64,000 nucleotides of DNA from Pseudomonas abietaniphila (GTDB lineage Bacteria; Pseudomonadota; Gammaproteobacteria; Pseudomonadales; Pseudomonadaceae). The stretch spans positions 1-64,000 of the forward strand of contig NZ_FNCO01000012.1 of assembly GCF_900100795.1 (NCBI RefSeq). The letters are read 5' to 3'. Positions 11,437 through 21,386 of this stretch are shown piece by piece. The translations under genes and the position numbers were made by a program. Position 1 is the stretch's first letter. The number at the start of each line of letters is the position of its first letter. Under the pieces are notes generated by a model. That model was not told the DNA's origin. It was given only the letters and a program-made list of their open reading frames with translations, and searched no databases.

Positions 11437-11472
11437 GAAACGACGGCGCTGCGAAGCGCGGTCGTTTCTGTC
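11437..11472 (+). terminator. Hairpin between yajQ and the mscS-like gene
   Basis: GAAACGAC at 11437 pairs with GTCGTTTC at 11461, with an inner GCGC/GCGC stem. The following TGTCTT is only a weak T-run, so termination may be partial. Confidence 0.55.
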
Positions 11473-11502
11473 TTCCGTTTTCGCGACCGCGAGGAGAAAT
11501 GA

Positions 11503-12363
11503 ATGGATTTGGATTTGAACGGCCAGGTGGATCACCTGGTCAAGGCCTCCCAGGCCTGGCTTCCCATGGTCATGCAGTACGGCAGCAAAGTCCTGTTGGC
11601 ACTCGTGGTGTTGCTGGTGGGCTGGTGGCTGATCAACAAGCTGACCACCAAAGTGGTCGCGCTGTTGGCGTACCGTCACGTTGACCTGGCCCTGCAAGGC
11701 TTCATCAGCAGCCTGGCGAACATCATTCTGAAGATCCTGCTGATCGTCAGCGTTGCGTCGATGATCGGCGTAGAGACCACATCGTTCGTCGCCGCCATCG
11801 GTGCGGCCGGTCTGGCCATCGGTCTGGCGTTGCAGGGCAGCCTGGCGAACTTCGCCGGTGGCGTGCTGATTCTGCTGTTCCGCCCGTTTCGCATCGGCGA
11901 CTGGATCGAGGCGCAAGGCGTGTCGGGCACTGTGGACAGCATTCAGATCTTCCACACCATTTTGCGTACCGGTGATAACAAGACGGTCATTTTGCCCAAC
12001 GGCAACCTGTCCAACGGCATCATCACCAACACCAATCGTCAACCCACCCGCAAGGTGGTGTTCGATGTCGGTGTCGATTATGACGCTGATCTGCAGAAAG
12101 CCCGGCAAGTATTGCTGGATCTGGCGAAGGATCCACGCGTGCTCGAGGATCCGGCGCCGCAGGCCGTGGTGTCGACGCTGGGCGACAGCTCGATTACCGT
12201 CTCCCTGCGTATCTGGACCAAGACCTCGGACTACTGGGACGTCATGTTCATGCTCAACGCCGAAGCGCGCGATCGCCTGAAGGCCGAGAACATCGACATC
12301 CCGTTCCCGCAGCGTGTGATTCGTGTGGTGCAGGAACAGCAGGAACCCGCTACACAGCGCTGA
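11503..12363 (+). CDS. Small-conductance mechanosensitive channel, MscS family
   Basis: MscS channels open under membrane tension and release solutes during osmotic downshock. The 286-residue protein is the short E. coli MscS form. It has three membrane helices in the first 130 residues, with the pore helix in the Gly/Ala-rich AAIGAAGLAIGLALQGSLAN. The beta domain with FRIGDWIEAQGVSGTVDSI follows, then the VILPNGNL signature and the cytoplasmic alpha/beta cage. AGGAG lies ahead of the ATG. A strong terminator closes the unit. Confidence 0.93.
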   Translation: MDLDLNGQVDHLVKASQAWLPMVMQYGSKVLLALVVLLVGWWLINKLTTKVVALLAYRHVDLALQGFISSLANIILKILLIVSVASMIGVETTSFVAAIGAAGLAIGLALQGSLANFAGGVLILLFRPFRIGDWIEAQGVSGTVDSIQIFHTILRTGDNKTVILPNGNLSNGIITNTNRQPTRKVVFDVGVDYDADLQKARQVLLDLAKDPRVLEDPAPQAVVSTLGDSSITVSLRIWTKTSDYWDVMFMLNAEARDRLKAENIDIPFPQRVIRVVQEQQEPATQR

Positions 12364-12382
12364 TCAAGGCTGTTGAAACGAC

Positions 12383-12418
12383 AAAAGCCCCGGCTCGTGA
12401 GAGTCCGGGGCTTTTTGT
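12383..12418 (+). terminator. Bidirectional terminator between mscS-like and ampG-like genes
   Basis: AAAAGCCCCGG at 12383-12393 pairs with CCGGGGCTTTT at 12405-12415. T-rich on the plus strand and A-rich ahead of the stem, it can serve both converging genes. Confidence 0.9.
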
Positions 12419-12465
12419 TGGGTGTCGGAACAACACAGATCGCTCCGACGAGGGGTAGGCGAATA

Positions 12466-14025
12466 TCAGGGTTGTTCGCTCACCGGCGTTTCAACGGGCT
12501 TCTGATCCTCGTCGCGCTTCTCCTTGCGCGCTTCCTGCACCCAGTGAATGACGATCATGAACAGGGTCGGCACGCCCATCAGCGCGGTCGCCAGGAAGAA
12601 GTTGTGGTAACCGAGTTTCTCCACCATCACACCTGAATACCCGCCGATCAAGCGCGGCAACAGCAGCATGATCGAGCTCAGCAGCGCGTACTGCGTGGCC
12701 GAGAACTTGAGGTTGGTCAGGCTCGACAGGTAGGCCACGAATGCCGACGTCGCGAGGCCCGAGCTGAAGTTATCCAGCGAGATCGTGACGATCAGCATCT
12801 TCAGGTTCGGGCCCATATCGGCCAGCATCAGGAACAACAGGTTGGTGGCCGCCGACGTGGCGCCCCCGATGAACAGGATGGGCAGGATGCCGAAGCGGAC
12901 AATGGCCAGTCCGCCGAACGCGGCACCGGCCAGCGTCATCACCAGACCAAAGATCTTGCTCACGCTGGCGATCTGATCTTTGGTGAAGCCCTGATCGATG
13001 TAAAACACGTTGGCCATCACACCCATCACGGTGTCCGACATGCGATAGGTCGCGATCAGCCCCAGCAGCAGAAAGGCCTGCCAGCGATACCGCAGAATGA
13101 AGTCATTGATCGGCGTCAGGACCGGCGCCAGGCCACGACGACCCATGGACGACAGGCAGGCGGCAGTCAGCAGCGTGTAGAGGATCGCGCGCAAGAAGGC
13201 ACGGTCTTCCATCAGCAGGCTTTTCCAGGTGGTGCCTTCGAACAGCACGCTGGCGAAATCGGTGTTGTACAGCTGGGTGAACATCGCTGGCACTGACACC
13301 AGCAGGATGATCAGCACGAACACGGACGCGAGTTGATGGGCGAAGCCGTAGCGTGCCGCTGAAAGTTGCGTGCGCAATGGCACGGCGGGTTCGCGCATGA
13401 TCAATGTGGTGATCAACGCAGGAAGCATCAACAGCCCGAACAGCACGTAGGTGCCGGTCCAGGCCGAGTGTTTGTAGGCGAAGCCTGTGGAGCCGAAGCC
13501 TTCGGCGAAATACAGCGCGCCAGCGGTGGCGAGCAGGGCGGCAACGCGGTAACCGGCCATGTAGCTGGCGGCGAGCGTGGCTTGCTGGCTGTCGGAGGCG
13601 ATCTCCAGGCGGTACGCGTCGATGGCGATGTCCTGCGTGGCGGACGAAAACGCCACTAACACGGCAATTGCGATCAGCCATGACAAATGCTGTTGCGGGT
13701 CGCAGAAACCCATGCCGATCAGGCCCAGCGTCACGAGCGTCTGTGAGAGCACCAGCCAGGAACGCCGCCGTCCCAGTTTGCCCAGGAGCGGCAGGCGCCA
13801 TTGATCAAGCAGCGGCGACCATACCCATTTGAAGGCATAGGCGAGGCCGATCAGGCTGGCATAGCCGATGGTTTCCCGAGCAACGCCGGCTTCACGCAGC
13901 CAGACCGAGAGTGTGGAAAACACCAACATATAAGGCATGCCCGCAGCGAAGCCGAGCAACAACAGCACTAACGTGGAGGGGCTGGCATATGCGGCGAGCG
14001 CGGCGCGCCAGGTTTTGCGGGGCAT
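12466..14025 (-). CDS. ampG: AmpG-family muropeptide permease (MFS)
   Basis: AmpG imports anhydro-muropeptides from cell-wall turnover across the inner membrane, feeding recycling and the AmpR induction signal for beta-lactamase. The 519-residue protein begins MPRKTWRAALAAY and has the AmpG signature GFAAGMPYMLVFSTLSVWL followed by YAFKWVWSPLLDQW in the first loop. At least twelve hydrophobic segments are visible and the C-terminal tail is short and charged. Position next to the mscS-like and yajQ genes matches the PAO1 ampG neighbourhood as I remember it. Substrate is inferred from the family. Confidence 0.88.
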   Translation of the reverse strand: MPRKTWRAALAAYASPSTLVLLLLGFAAGMPYMLVFSTLSVWLREAGVARETIGYASLIGLAYAFKWVWSPLLDQWRLPLLGKLGRRRSWLVLSQTLVTLGLIGMGFCDPQQHLSWLIAIAVLVAFSSATQDIAIDAYRLEIASDSQQATLAASYMAGYRVAALLATAGALYFAEGFGSTGFAYKHSAWTGTYVLFGLLMLPALITTLIMREPAVPLRTQLSAARYGFAHQLASVFVLIILLVSVPAMFTQLYNTDFASVLFEGTTWKSLLMEDRAFLRAILYTLLTAACLSSMGRRGLAPVLTPINDFILRYRWQAFLLLGLIATYRMSDTVMGVMANVFYIDQGFTKDQIASVSKIFGLVMTLAGAAFGGLAIVRFGILPILFIGGATSAATNLLFLMLADMGPNLKMLIVTISLDNFSSGLATSAFVAYLSSLTNLKFSATQYALLSSIMLLLPRLIGGYSGVMVEKLGYHNFFLATALMGVPTLFMIVIHWVQEARKEKRDEDQKPVETPVSEQP

Positions 14026-14067
14026 GGGCTGGAATCTGCCTCAGTTTACGTAAACAAAGCGCGCACT

Positions 14068-14436
14068 CTAACCGTTGTGCTCTGTCGGGCGCCAGCCATG
14101 ACGTGTCATATCCACACGATTGTTACGGATGGTCACCCCTTCGGCGCGCAATCGCGCCCGTTGTTCTTCACCCGATACGGTTCCCGCAGCCAGGCTCAGC
14201 TTTCCGCCCGCGCCCAGCACCCGATGCCACGGCAGGGTGCTTCCGTCGGGCAACTGACTCAAGGTTCTGCCCACGAAGCGTGCCGCTCGTCCTAAACCCG
14301 CCAGTTCTGCCAACTGACCATAACTGACCACTTTGCCTTCAGGCACCTGATGCAATGTCAGGTAAAGCGCCGTACGCCGGGCCTCTGCGGGCGATTGGCC
14401 AGCAGGGTCATTTATCGGTGAGGAGTGTTCGATCAC
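14068..14436 (-). CDS. Alkyltransferase-like DNA base-flipping protein (ATL)
   Basis: The 122-residue protein is the DNA-binding domain of the O6-alkylguanine-DNA methyltransferase family. It retains the helix-turn-helix, VSYGQLAELAG and GRTLSQLP, but the methyl-accepting cysteine of the PCHR motif is replaced by tryptophan: LPWHRVLGAGGKL. Such ATL proteins flip out alkylated guanine and hand it to nucleotide excision repair rather than repairing it. GTG at 14436 is preceded by AGGAA and gives the normal family length; an upstream frame to 14811 has no support. Confidence 0.85.
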   Translation of the reverse strand: MIEHSSPINDPAGQSPAEARRTALYLTLHQVPEGKVVSYGQLAELAGLGRAARFVGRTLSQLPDGSTLPWHRVLGAGGKLSLAAGTVSGEEQRARLRAEGVTIRNNRVDMTRHGWRPTEHNG

Positions 14437-14596
14437 GGATTCGTTCCTGATTGTAGGACCAGCGGGAATTTTCACGAAGGAACTAGGGAAATTTCCTACG
14501 GTCATTGATACCTGTGCTGGCGGTCCTTCGATTGCCTTGACGTTGTCCGCAAGGATAATGCCCGATTCTCCGCGAACCAGAGCCTTGTCGTTTCCT

Positions 14597-15604
14597 ATGT
14601 TGTCCAGAACCCTGCTGTGCCTTGCCATTACCAGTGCTTCCACCCCTTTGCTCGCCGACACCGTCTGGTTGAAGAACGGTGACAAGCTGACCGGGACCAT
14701 CAAGGTCTTCGACGGTGGGAAGTTACTGCTCAATACCAAATATGCAGGCGACATTCCTTTGGACTGGAAGGAAGTCAAGACACTGGAAAGCGACCAGCAT
14801 CTGCTGGTCAAGCAAGACGCCTACAACGGCGAGATTTCCAAGTCCCTGCACGCCGCCGACGATGGCAAGGTTACCCTGGCCAACGGCGACGCGCCCAAGA
14901 CCGTCGAGCTGGCGAGCATCCAGCAGATCATGAAGCCCAAGCCGGTCGTCACCGATCTGGTCTGGAAGGGTAACGTCGACGCGGCGCTGGACTTCCAGCG
15001 GGCCGACAAGGACACCGACGACTACAACATCGCGTTCAAAACGTCTGCGACTCACGGCAGATGGCGTCACAACGCCGAAGGTGAGTTCAACCGCGAGACG
15101 CAGGACGAAGACACCACGATCGACAACTGGAAGGCCGAGTACTCCATCGACCGGTTCATCACTGATAAGTGGTTCTGGGATGGTCGTTTCACCTACAAGC
15201 ACGACAACATCGAAGACCTGCGTCGCCAGCGCACGGTCGGTACCGGCCCGGGCTATCAGTTCTGGGACGATGAGTTGGGTGCATTCAAGGTCGGGACGCT
15301 GCTTAACCGTACCGACTTTGAATATTCCAACGGCGAGAAAGACAACTTCTATTCGGTTTCCGGTACGTGGGACTACAACCGCTACCTGATCGGCAAGAAG
15401 GTCGAGTTCTTCACCAACGGCGAACTCGGCAAGCCGATCAGCGGTGTGGCGGACTACAGCCTGGATACGGAAATCGGTCTGCGCTACAAGGTCACCGAAT
15501 GGGCATCGCTCAACGTCAAGGCCGAGAAAAACGTCATCAGTGGCTCTGACGACGGCGATCTGGACAAGACCCGCTACACCGCCGGGTTCGGCGTCGCCTG
15601 GTAA
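14597..15604 (+). CDS. DUF481 family outer-membrane-type protein
   Basis: The 335-residue product has a signal peptide (SRTLLCLAITSASTPLLA), then two short repeats of a WLKNGDKLTG / VTLANGD type. From about residue 110 it has alternating charged and aromatic strands ending AGFGVAW, as in DUF481 barrel proteins. The final aromatic residue suits insertion by the Bam machinery. Function is unknown. The Shine-Dalgarno before 14597 is poor; an alternative ATG at 14558 has AAGGA only two bases ahead, so the start is uncertain. Confidence 0.8.
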   Translation: MLSRTLLCLAITSASTPLLADTVWLKNGDKLTGTIKVFDGGKLLLNTKYAGDIPLDWKEVKTLESDQHLLVKQDAYNGEISKSLHAADDGKVTLANGDAPKTVELASIQQIMKPKPVVTDLVWKGNVDAALDFQRADKDTDDYNIAFKTSATHGRWRHNAEGEFNRETQDEDTTIDNWKAEYSIDRFITDKWFWDGRFTYKHDNIEDLRRQRTVGTGPGYQFWDDELGAFKVGTLLNRTDFEYSNGEKDNFYSVSGTWDYNRYLIGKKVEFFTNGELGKPISGVADYSLDTEIGLRYKVTEWASLNVKAEKNVISGSDDGDLDKTRYTAGFGVAW

Positions 15605-15651
15605 AGCGCTGTCTTTAGAAGGCGCGTTGGTCGAGTGGGGCTGGCGCAGTT

Positions 15652-15744
15652 TCTGTGGGAGCGAATTCATTCGCGAGACGGCTGTACGGGCAATGCATCG
15701 ATACCGTCCGAACGATTATTCGCGAATGAATTCGCTCCCACAGA
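15652..15744. repeat. REP pair, GAATTCATTCGCGA family (copy 2)
   Basis: Inverted pair of GAGCGAATTCATTCGCGA with CTGTGGG/CCCACAG ends. It lies between the DUF481 gene and the hugZ-like gene. Confidence 0.9.
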
Positions 15745-15823
15745 ATGGAAATCGCGCTCAGCCGCCTTTAAAAAATTACGCTTAATCCGCGCAAAATCGT
15801 CACGCCTCGCCAATCTGGCACCT

Positions 15824-15842
15824 CGCAACGATAACGATTATC
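15824..15842. promoter_or_regulatory. Candidate Fur box upstream of hugZ-like gene
   Basis: CGCAACGATAACGATTATC matches the classic 19-base Fur consensus (GATAATGATAATCATTATC) at 13 positions, including an intact ATTATC right half. It lies 71 bases before the ATG of a heme-utilisation gene, a sensible place for iron repression. Confidence 0.5.
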
Positions 15843-15912
15843 TTGGAGCCGCAACCCCACCACGCTGCTGCGTACCCTTTTGTAGTCGTTGATTCATTTC
15901 AGGAGCCCCACC

Positions 15913-16644
15913 ATGAGCGCCAAAGCCAACCGGCAAGCCCGAGCCCTGCTGCTCAAGGAGTATCGCGGTGTGCTGTCGACCCATTCCAAGTCGATGCCGG
16001 GGTTTCCTTTTGGCTCCGTGGTGCCGTATTGCCTGGACGATCAGGGGCGGCCGCTGATTCTGATCAGCCGCATCGCTCAGCACACTCACAACCTGCAGCG
16101 CGACCCCAAATGCTCGATGCTGGTGGGCGAGCGCGATGCCGAGGATGTCCAGGCGGTGGGCCGCGTCACGGTCATGGCTGAAGCGCAAAAGGTCACGGAT
16201 GAGGCGGCTGTCGAAGCTGCCGCACAGCATTATTACCGCTACTTCCCCGAGTCGGAGAGCTATCACAGTGCTCACGACTTCGATTTCTGGGTACTGGCGC
16301 CGGTGCGTTATCGGTACATCGGCGGGTTCGGCGCGATTCACTGGCTCGACGACGTCGCCCTCGCCAATCCATTCGCGGGCGCCGCAGAAACCAGCATGGT
16401 CGAGCACATGAACGAGGACCATGCCAAGGCCATCGCTCACTATGTCGAACTGGCCGGCCTGCCGAAGACCGAACCTGCCACGTTAGTCGGCATCGACAGC
16501 GAAGGCATGCACCTGCGCGTGGGGCCGGGCCTGTACTGGCTGGCGTTCGCTGAGGCGTGTAATACGCCGACACAAGTCCGCCAAGCCTTGGTTCAGCTGG
16601 CTCACGCAGACAAATGGCCGACCGTTGAAGCCGCTGAGGCTTGA
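15913..16644 (+). CDS. HugZ-like heme oxygenase / heme-utilisation protein
   Basis: The 243-residue protein has an N-terminal split-barrel flavin-reductase-like domain (about 10-150, with GFPFGSVVPYCLDDQGRPLI) and a C-terminal DUF2470 domain (SMVEHMNEDHAKAIAHYV). This is the layout of HugZ, which opens the heme ring to release iron, and of related pyridoxamine-oxidase-like proteins. The histidines in HMNEDH match the conserved DUF2470 start. AGGAG precedes the ATG. A Fur-box candidate upstream supports a role in iron or heme supply, but enzyme activity is inferred. Confidence 0.75.
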   Translation: MSAKANRQARALLLKEYRGVLSTHSKSMPGFPFGSVVPYCLDDQGRPLILISRIAQHTHNLQRDPKCSMLVGERDAEDVQAVGRVTVMAEAQKVTDEAAVEAAAQHYYRYFPESESYHSAHDFDFWVLAPVRYRYIGGFGAIHWLDDVALANPFAGAAETSMVEHMNEDHAKAIAHYVELAGLPKTEPATLVGIDSEGMHLRVGPGLYWLAFAEACNTPTQVRQALVQLAHADKWPTVEAAEA

Positions 16645-16709
16645 ATTTACAACCTTGCGACATCACCTAGTGTCTACTGGAAGACTCCTTCCGTTGAGGA
16701 ACTGATTTG

Positions 16710-17204
16710 ATGCGCGCTTTTTTATTGCTTTTATTGCTTTTTCCAGTGCTCGAGCTGTTCGTGCTGGTGAAAGTCGGAATGTCTATCGGCTTCCTGGCGA
16801 CGTTCCTGCTGGTTGTCGCGGGTTCCATGCTCGGCGTTTTCGTGGTCCGTGTTGCCGGTCTTGCGACCGCCATGAGTGCCCGTGAGAGTCTGGCGCGAGG
16901 CGAATTGCCCGCTCAGCAGATGATGGACGGACTGATGATGACTGTCGGTGGCGGCCTGTTGGTGTTGCCGGGCTTCATCAGCGACGTACTGGGCCTGATC
17001 TGCCTGCTGCCGTTTACCCGACGCTTGCTGGTGAACAAGGTACGCCAGCGTGCCGAGGCGTCAGCGACCCGTCAGCGTGCGTTTGCGGACGACCTGCGTT
17101 CTGCCGGATCGAGTCCGGGCGCCGGCCGCCCTGCGGCTCGCCAGCCCGACGTCATCGAAGGCGAAGTGATTGAGGGCGAGTTCGAGCCGCTCGACAAAAA
17201 GTGA
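16710..17204 (+). CDS. fxsA: FxsA-family cytoplasmic membrane protein
   Basis: The 164-residue protein has the FxsA fold: two N-terminal helices (FLLLLLLFPVLELFVLVKVG and a second from about 27 to 50), then a MMDGLMMTVGGGLLVLPGFISD segment with a third helix, and a basic, disordered tail ending EGEVIEGEFEPLDKK. E. coli FxsA overproduction blocks phage T7 exclusion by the F plasmid; its native role is unclear. The ATG at 16710 fits GAGGA upstream. It stands before groES, as in other pseudomonads. Confidence 0.88.
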   Translation: MRAFLLLLLLFPVLELFVLVKVGMSIGFLATFLLVVAGSMLGVFVVRVAGLATAMSARESLARGELPAQQMMDGLMMTVGGGLLVLPGFISDVLGLICLLPFTRRLLVNKVRQRAEASATRQRAFADDLRSAGSSPGAGRPAARQPDVIEGEVIEGEFEPLDKK

Positions 17205-17220
17205 TTCCAACGCTTGATCC

Positions 17221-17244
17221 ACACGGCACCTTCGGGTGCCGTGT
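17221..17244 (+). terminator. Terminator-like hairpin after fxsA
   Basis: ACACGGCACC-TTCG-GGTGCCGTGT is a ten-base stem capped by a stable UUCG loop. The downstream T content is low (TCGCTTCC). Confidence 0.7.
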
Positions 17245-17288
17245 TCGCTTCCATGACCGCGATTCCGTTAAAAAATTTCTTCGTTGAG

Positions 17289-17318
17289 CCTTGTAATCAG
17301 CTTGGCTGCCCTTATGTA
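17289..17318 (+). promoter_or_regulatory. Possible heat-shock (sigma-32) promoter of groES-groEL
   Basis: CCTTGTAA at 17289 and CCCTTATG at 17309, 12 bases apart, resemble the sigma-32 -35 and -10 elements (CTTGAA and CCCCATNT) with mismatches. The site lies about 140 bases before groES. The call is by resemblance only. Confidence 0.35.
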
Positions 17319-17458
17319 TGGGTCACCGCAAGGTTTCTGGCGCATTTCGTCAGACCGTATTCTGCGGTTCGCTCGCGAACCGTAACCGGCAAGCCCGGAT
17401 GTTTTAACCCGCCGGTGCCAACACCGGGCGTTCAAAAACCATAATTAGGAGATCGACA

Positions 17459-17752
17459 ATGAAGCTTCGTCCTCTGCATGACCGCGTCGTAATCCGTCGC
17501 AGCGAAGAAGAAACCAAAACTGCTGGCGGTATCGTGCTGCCTGGTTCGGCTGCTGAAAAACCAAACCGTGGCGAAATCATCGCTGTCGGTGCCGGTCGCA
17601 TCCTGGACAACGGTGAAGTACGTGCGCTGGCCGTGAAAGTGGGTGACAAAGTGGTGTTCGGCCCTTACTCCGGCAGCAACACTGTGAAAGTTGACGGCGA
17701 AGACCTGCTGGTGATGAGCGAGAACGAGATTCTCGCGGTCGTCGAAGGCTGA
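17459..17752 (+). CDS. groES: Co-chaperonin GroES
   Basis: The 97-residue protein is the heptameric lid of the GroEL folding chamber. KLRPLHDRVVIRR at the start, the mobile loop EEETKTAGGIVLPG that binds GroEL, and the closing VMSENEILAVVE are all standard. AGGAG precedes the ATG. groEL follows after 52 bases, forming the usual operon. Confidence 0.99.
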   Translation: MKLRPLHDRVVIRRSEEETKTAGGIVLPGSAAEKPNRGEIIAVGAGRILDNGEVRALAVKVGDKVVFGPYSGSNTVKVDGEDLLVMSENEILAVVEG

Positions 17753-17804
17753 GTTGATACCCCGCATTTTCCCGTTACTACAAAGTATTTAAGGAATATC
17801 GATC

Positions 17805-19448
<1,644 letters not shown>

Positions 19449-19477
19449 GTCGGCCTTACCCGCTTCTCGCTGTAAGA

Positions 19478-19506
19478 AAAACCCCGCTTCGGCGGGGTTT
19501 TTTTAT
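19478..19506 (+). terminator. Rho-independent terminator of groESL
   Basis: AAAACCCCGC-TTCG-GCGGGGTTTTTTTA: a compact GC stem with a TTCG loop and a seven-T run just after groEL. Confidence 0.95.
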
Positions 19507-19557
19507 GGGCACTGTTTGGGGTTTTGGGTTTGGGGTTTGGTGGCTTTGGGGGTGGGG
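19507..19557 (+). other. G-rich tract, G-quadruplex candidate
   Basis: Runs of three to five G occur at 19507, 19518, 19526, 19532, 19548 and 19554 with loops of 1 to 12 bases, all on the plus strand. The tract begins immediately after the groEL terminator. Four consecutive runs meet the usual pattern for a four-stranded structure. Confidence 0.5.
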
Positions 19558-19646
19558 TGTATATCCGTTATCTGCGGCGGCGCGGATTATGGTTCCGCTC
19601 TTACAGCGGGTCACTTTTCTTTCGGGAAAAGTAACCAAAACCATTT

Positions 19647-19808
19647 GCTCCTGGTTTGGCCCTCGTTCCTCGGGTTCCCTCACTTCGGCGACGCTCCGTG
19701 GGCCCGCGCCGAACGGACATCCCTGTCCTGACGGCGCTCTCGCGGCATCCATGCCGCTCGGCCCACTCCGCGCCGCCTGCGTTCAGCCTGCACCCAAGTC
19801 GCGCTTTG
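19647..19808 (+). repeat. Large intergenic inverted repeat, copy A
   Basis: About 160 bases, GC-rich, running from GCTCCTGGTTTGGCCC to CACCCAAGTCGCG. The reverse complement is found again at 20138-20298 with few differences by eye. Both copies contain CGGCATCCATGCCG and the CCGTGGGCCCGCGCCGAACG block. Open frames through it are not credible genes. Confidence 0.85.
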
Positions 19809-19892
19809 CGGTGTCTGAACGTTCGCGGTATGAAGATCAAAAGCGAGAGCAGGAGCACCTTGCTGTTCTTCTTTTGATTCTGGCCGGAGGCC

Positions 19893-20039
19893 GTAGGAGC
19901 GCGCTTGCTCTGGGCCGCACTCGGACGATCTACCGTGCAGCGGTAGCAAAACCAGGCGACTCGGTTGGACCTGACACACCGCATGCACAGGGTTTACTGC
20001 CGGTTCCCGGCAGATCGCGGGACAAGCCACGCTCCTACA
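19893..20039. repeat. Inverted repeat, GTAGGAGCG family (copy 2)
   Basis: A left arm GTAGGAGCGCGCTTGCTC and a right arm CGGGACAAGCCACGCTCCTA flank about 100 bases. It sits between the two copies of the large inverted repeat. The right part is nearly identical to 6985-7031. Confidence 0.8.
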
Positions 20040-20137
20040 TTTAAGAGTGGGGCGGGGAGATGGGTGCACGAACCAAAAATGCGAAGAGCGTTAGCTCCAG
20101 CCCGCGTTGCGCTTGTACGCAATAGTCCAGTCACCAC

Positions 20138-20298
20138 AAACCGCGACTTGGGTGCAGGCCAAACGCAGACGGCGCGGAGTGGGCCGAGCGGCATGGATGC
20201 CGCGAGAGCGCCGCAAGGACATGGATGTCCGTTCGGCGCGGGCCCACGGAGCGTCGTCGAAGTGCGGGTACCCGACGAAGTCGGGCCTAACCAGGAGC
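20138..20298 (-). repeat. Large intergenic inverted repeat, copy B
   Basis: Reverse-complement partner of 19647-19808. It starts CCGCGACTTGGGTGCAG and ends CCAGGAGC. The pair encloses about 330 bases. Nothing codes between groEL and the PAP2 gene in this roughly 960-base stretch. Confidence 0.85.
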
Positions 20299-20408
20299 CA
20301 GACGATGCGGAACAGTTTGGCCGTTAGGACAAACCAAAAAACGCAGAATCACCGCCAATACCGAATATCCATGCAAATTAAGCGGCGGTATCGCCAAGCA
20401 AGCAACCG

Positions 20409-21152
20409 CTAGCCCGAAACCGGCTTACCGCCCAAAACCTTCTCCCTCTTACCCACCGGCCTGTAAAGCACCACGTAGTAGGCCCCCAGACAAATCAGCC
20501 AGCAGAACACCGCCGTCCAGATGTTGTGCGAGAAAAAGTGCGCGCCCTGCAGCATTCGCCCCACCGAGAACACCGTCCCGAGGCCAAACGCGAAGATCAG
20601 ACCTGCCTTGGCCAGGCGCGGCTTGCGATCACGAAACACGAAGAACAACGCAAACAGCGTAAAGCCCGTCGCCGCATGACCGCCTGGCCAGCAACGGCCG
20701 GGTTTGTCCGTCTGTGGACGAGGGCTCAGCAGCTCGCTGTACTGCTCCTGGCCGCCAAACTCCGTCAGGCTCCACGGGCATTGCACGGCTGTGACGGCTT
20801 TCATCGGCGTCACGAAACTGGTCGACAGCGCCATCGACAGCACCAGACAACCCAACTCACGTTTCCAGGGTTTGAGCTTCTCTATAAAGAAAGAAGCGAC
20901 AAAGCCGGCGAACGACAGCACAGCCAGCGCGATGACGACTTGTTTCGCCCGGTCGTGCAGGACGTTTTCCAGAAAGTAACTGTGCTTGCCGATAAACCCG
21001 CCAGCGGACGGATCATAGGCCAGCTTGGCGATATCCATGTCCAGCGACGTCAGTTCCAATAACAGCAAGACAATGGCGGTCACCGCTGGAATGCCGAGAT
21101 AAACCCACAGGTTGATCGGGCGTGAAGCGGGACGTGCAAAGACTTCAGACAT
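20409..21152 (-). CDS. PAP2-family membrane phosphatase
   Basis: The 247-residue inner-membrane protein has about six hydrophobic segments and a PAP2 acid-phosphatase core: KPGRCWPGGHAATGF supplies the central G-H motif, and GRMLQGAHFFSHNIW gives the third motif with its catalytic histidine. Relatives remove phosphate from undecaprenyl pyrophosphate, phosphatidylglycerol phosphate or lipid A. It is divergent from colR and carries a ColR-box-like site 96 bases upstream, so membrane or LPS phosphate chemistry under ColRS control is a fair inference. The start at 21152 is chosen; longer frames have no support. Confidence 0.85.
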   Translation of the reverse strand: MSEVFARPASRPINLWVYLGIPAVTAIVLLLLELTSLDMDIAKLAYDPSAGGFIGKHSYFLENVLHDRAKQVVIALAVLSFAGFVASFFIEKLKPWKRELGCLVLSMALSTSFVTPMKAVTAVQCPWSLTEFGGQEQYSELLSPRPQTDKPGRCWPGGHAATGFTLFALFFVFRDRKPRLAKAGLIFAFGLGTVFSVGRMLQGAHFFSHNIWTAVFCWLICLGAYYVVLYRPVGKREKVLGGKPVSG

Positions 21153-21247
21153 GGTGAATCCCGTGTTGTGGCGAGGAGGGCTCGCAAGGTAGACCGAGAG
21201 CAGTCGGCAGTCTGGGCCGAGTGCTGTCGGCGGGCTGTGAACCGGGA

Positions 21248-21263
21248 GTGAAAAAAACGTTAT
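21248..21263 (-). promoter_or_regulatory. ColR-box-like site upstream of the PAP2 gene
   Basis: On the minus strand it reads ATAACGTTTTTTTCAC. The ColR consensus I recall from P. putida is YYNASNNYTTTTTCAC; this fits all but one fixed position. The 13-base core ACGTTTTTTTCAC is identical to the site at 23466-23478. Confidence 0.55.
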
Positions 21264-21386
21264 GCACGGCGAGGCTGGCCCTCTGGCGCACTTGGCCGTA
21301 AGCTGCCGCCAACTCTGACCTGAATGAGTCCGCAACACGGTGCTGCGCCAGGTCATGCCGACATCCGTATAGGGAGACAAGCGCCC

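Noticed and set aside
19505..20412. Several frames of 70-180 residues after groEL
   Set aside because: They lie in inverted repeats, occur in both copies and have no ribosome sites.
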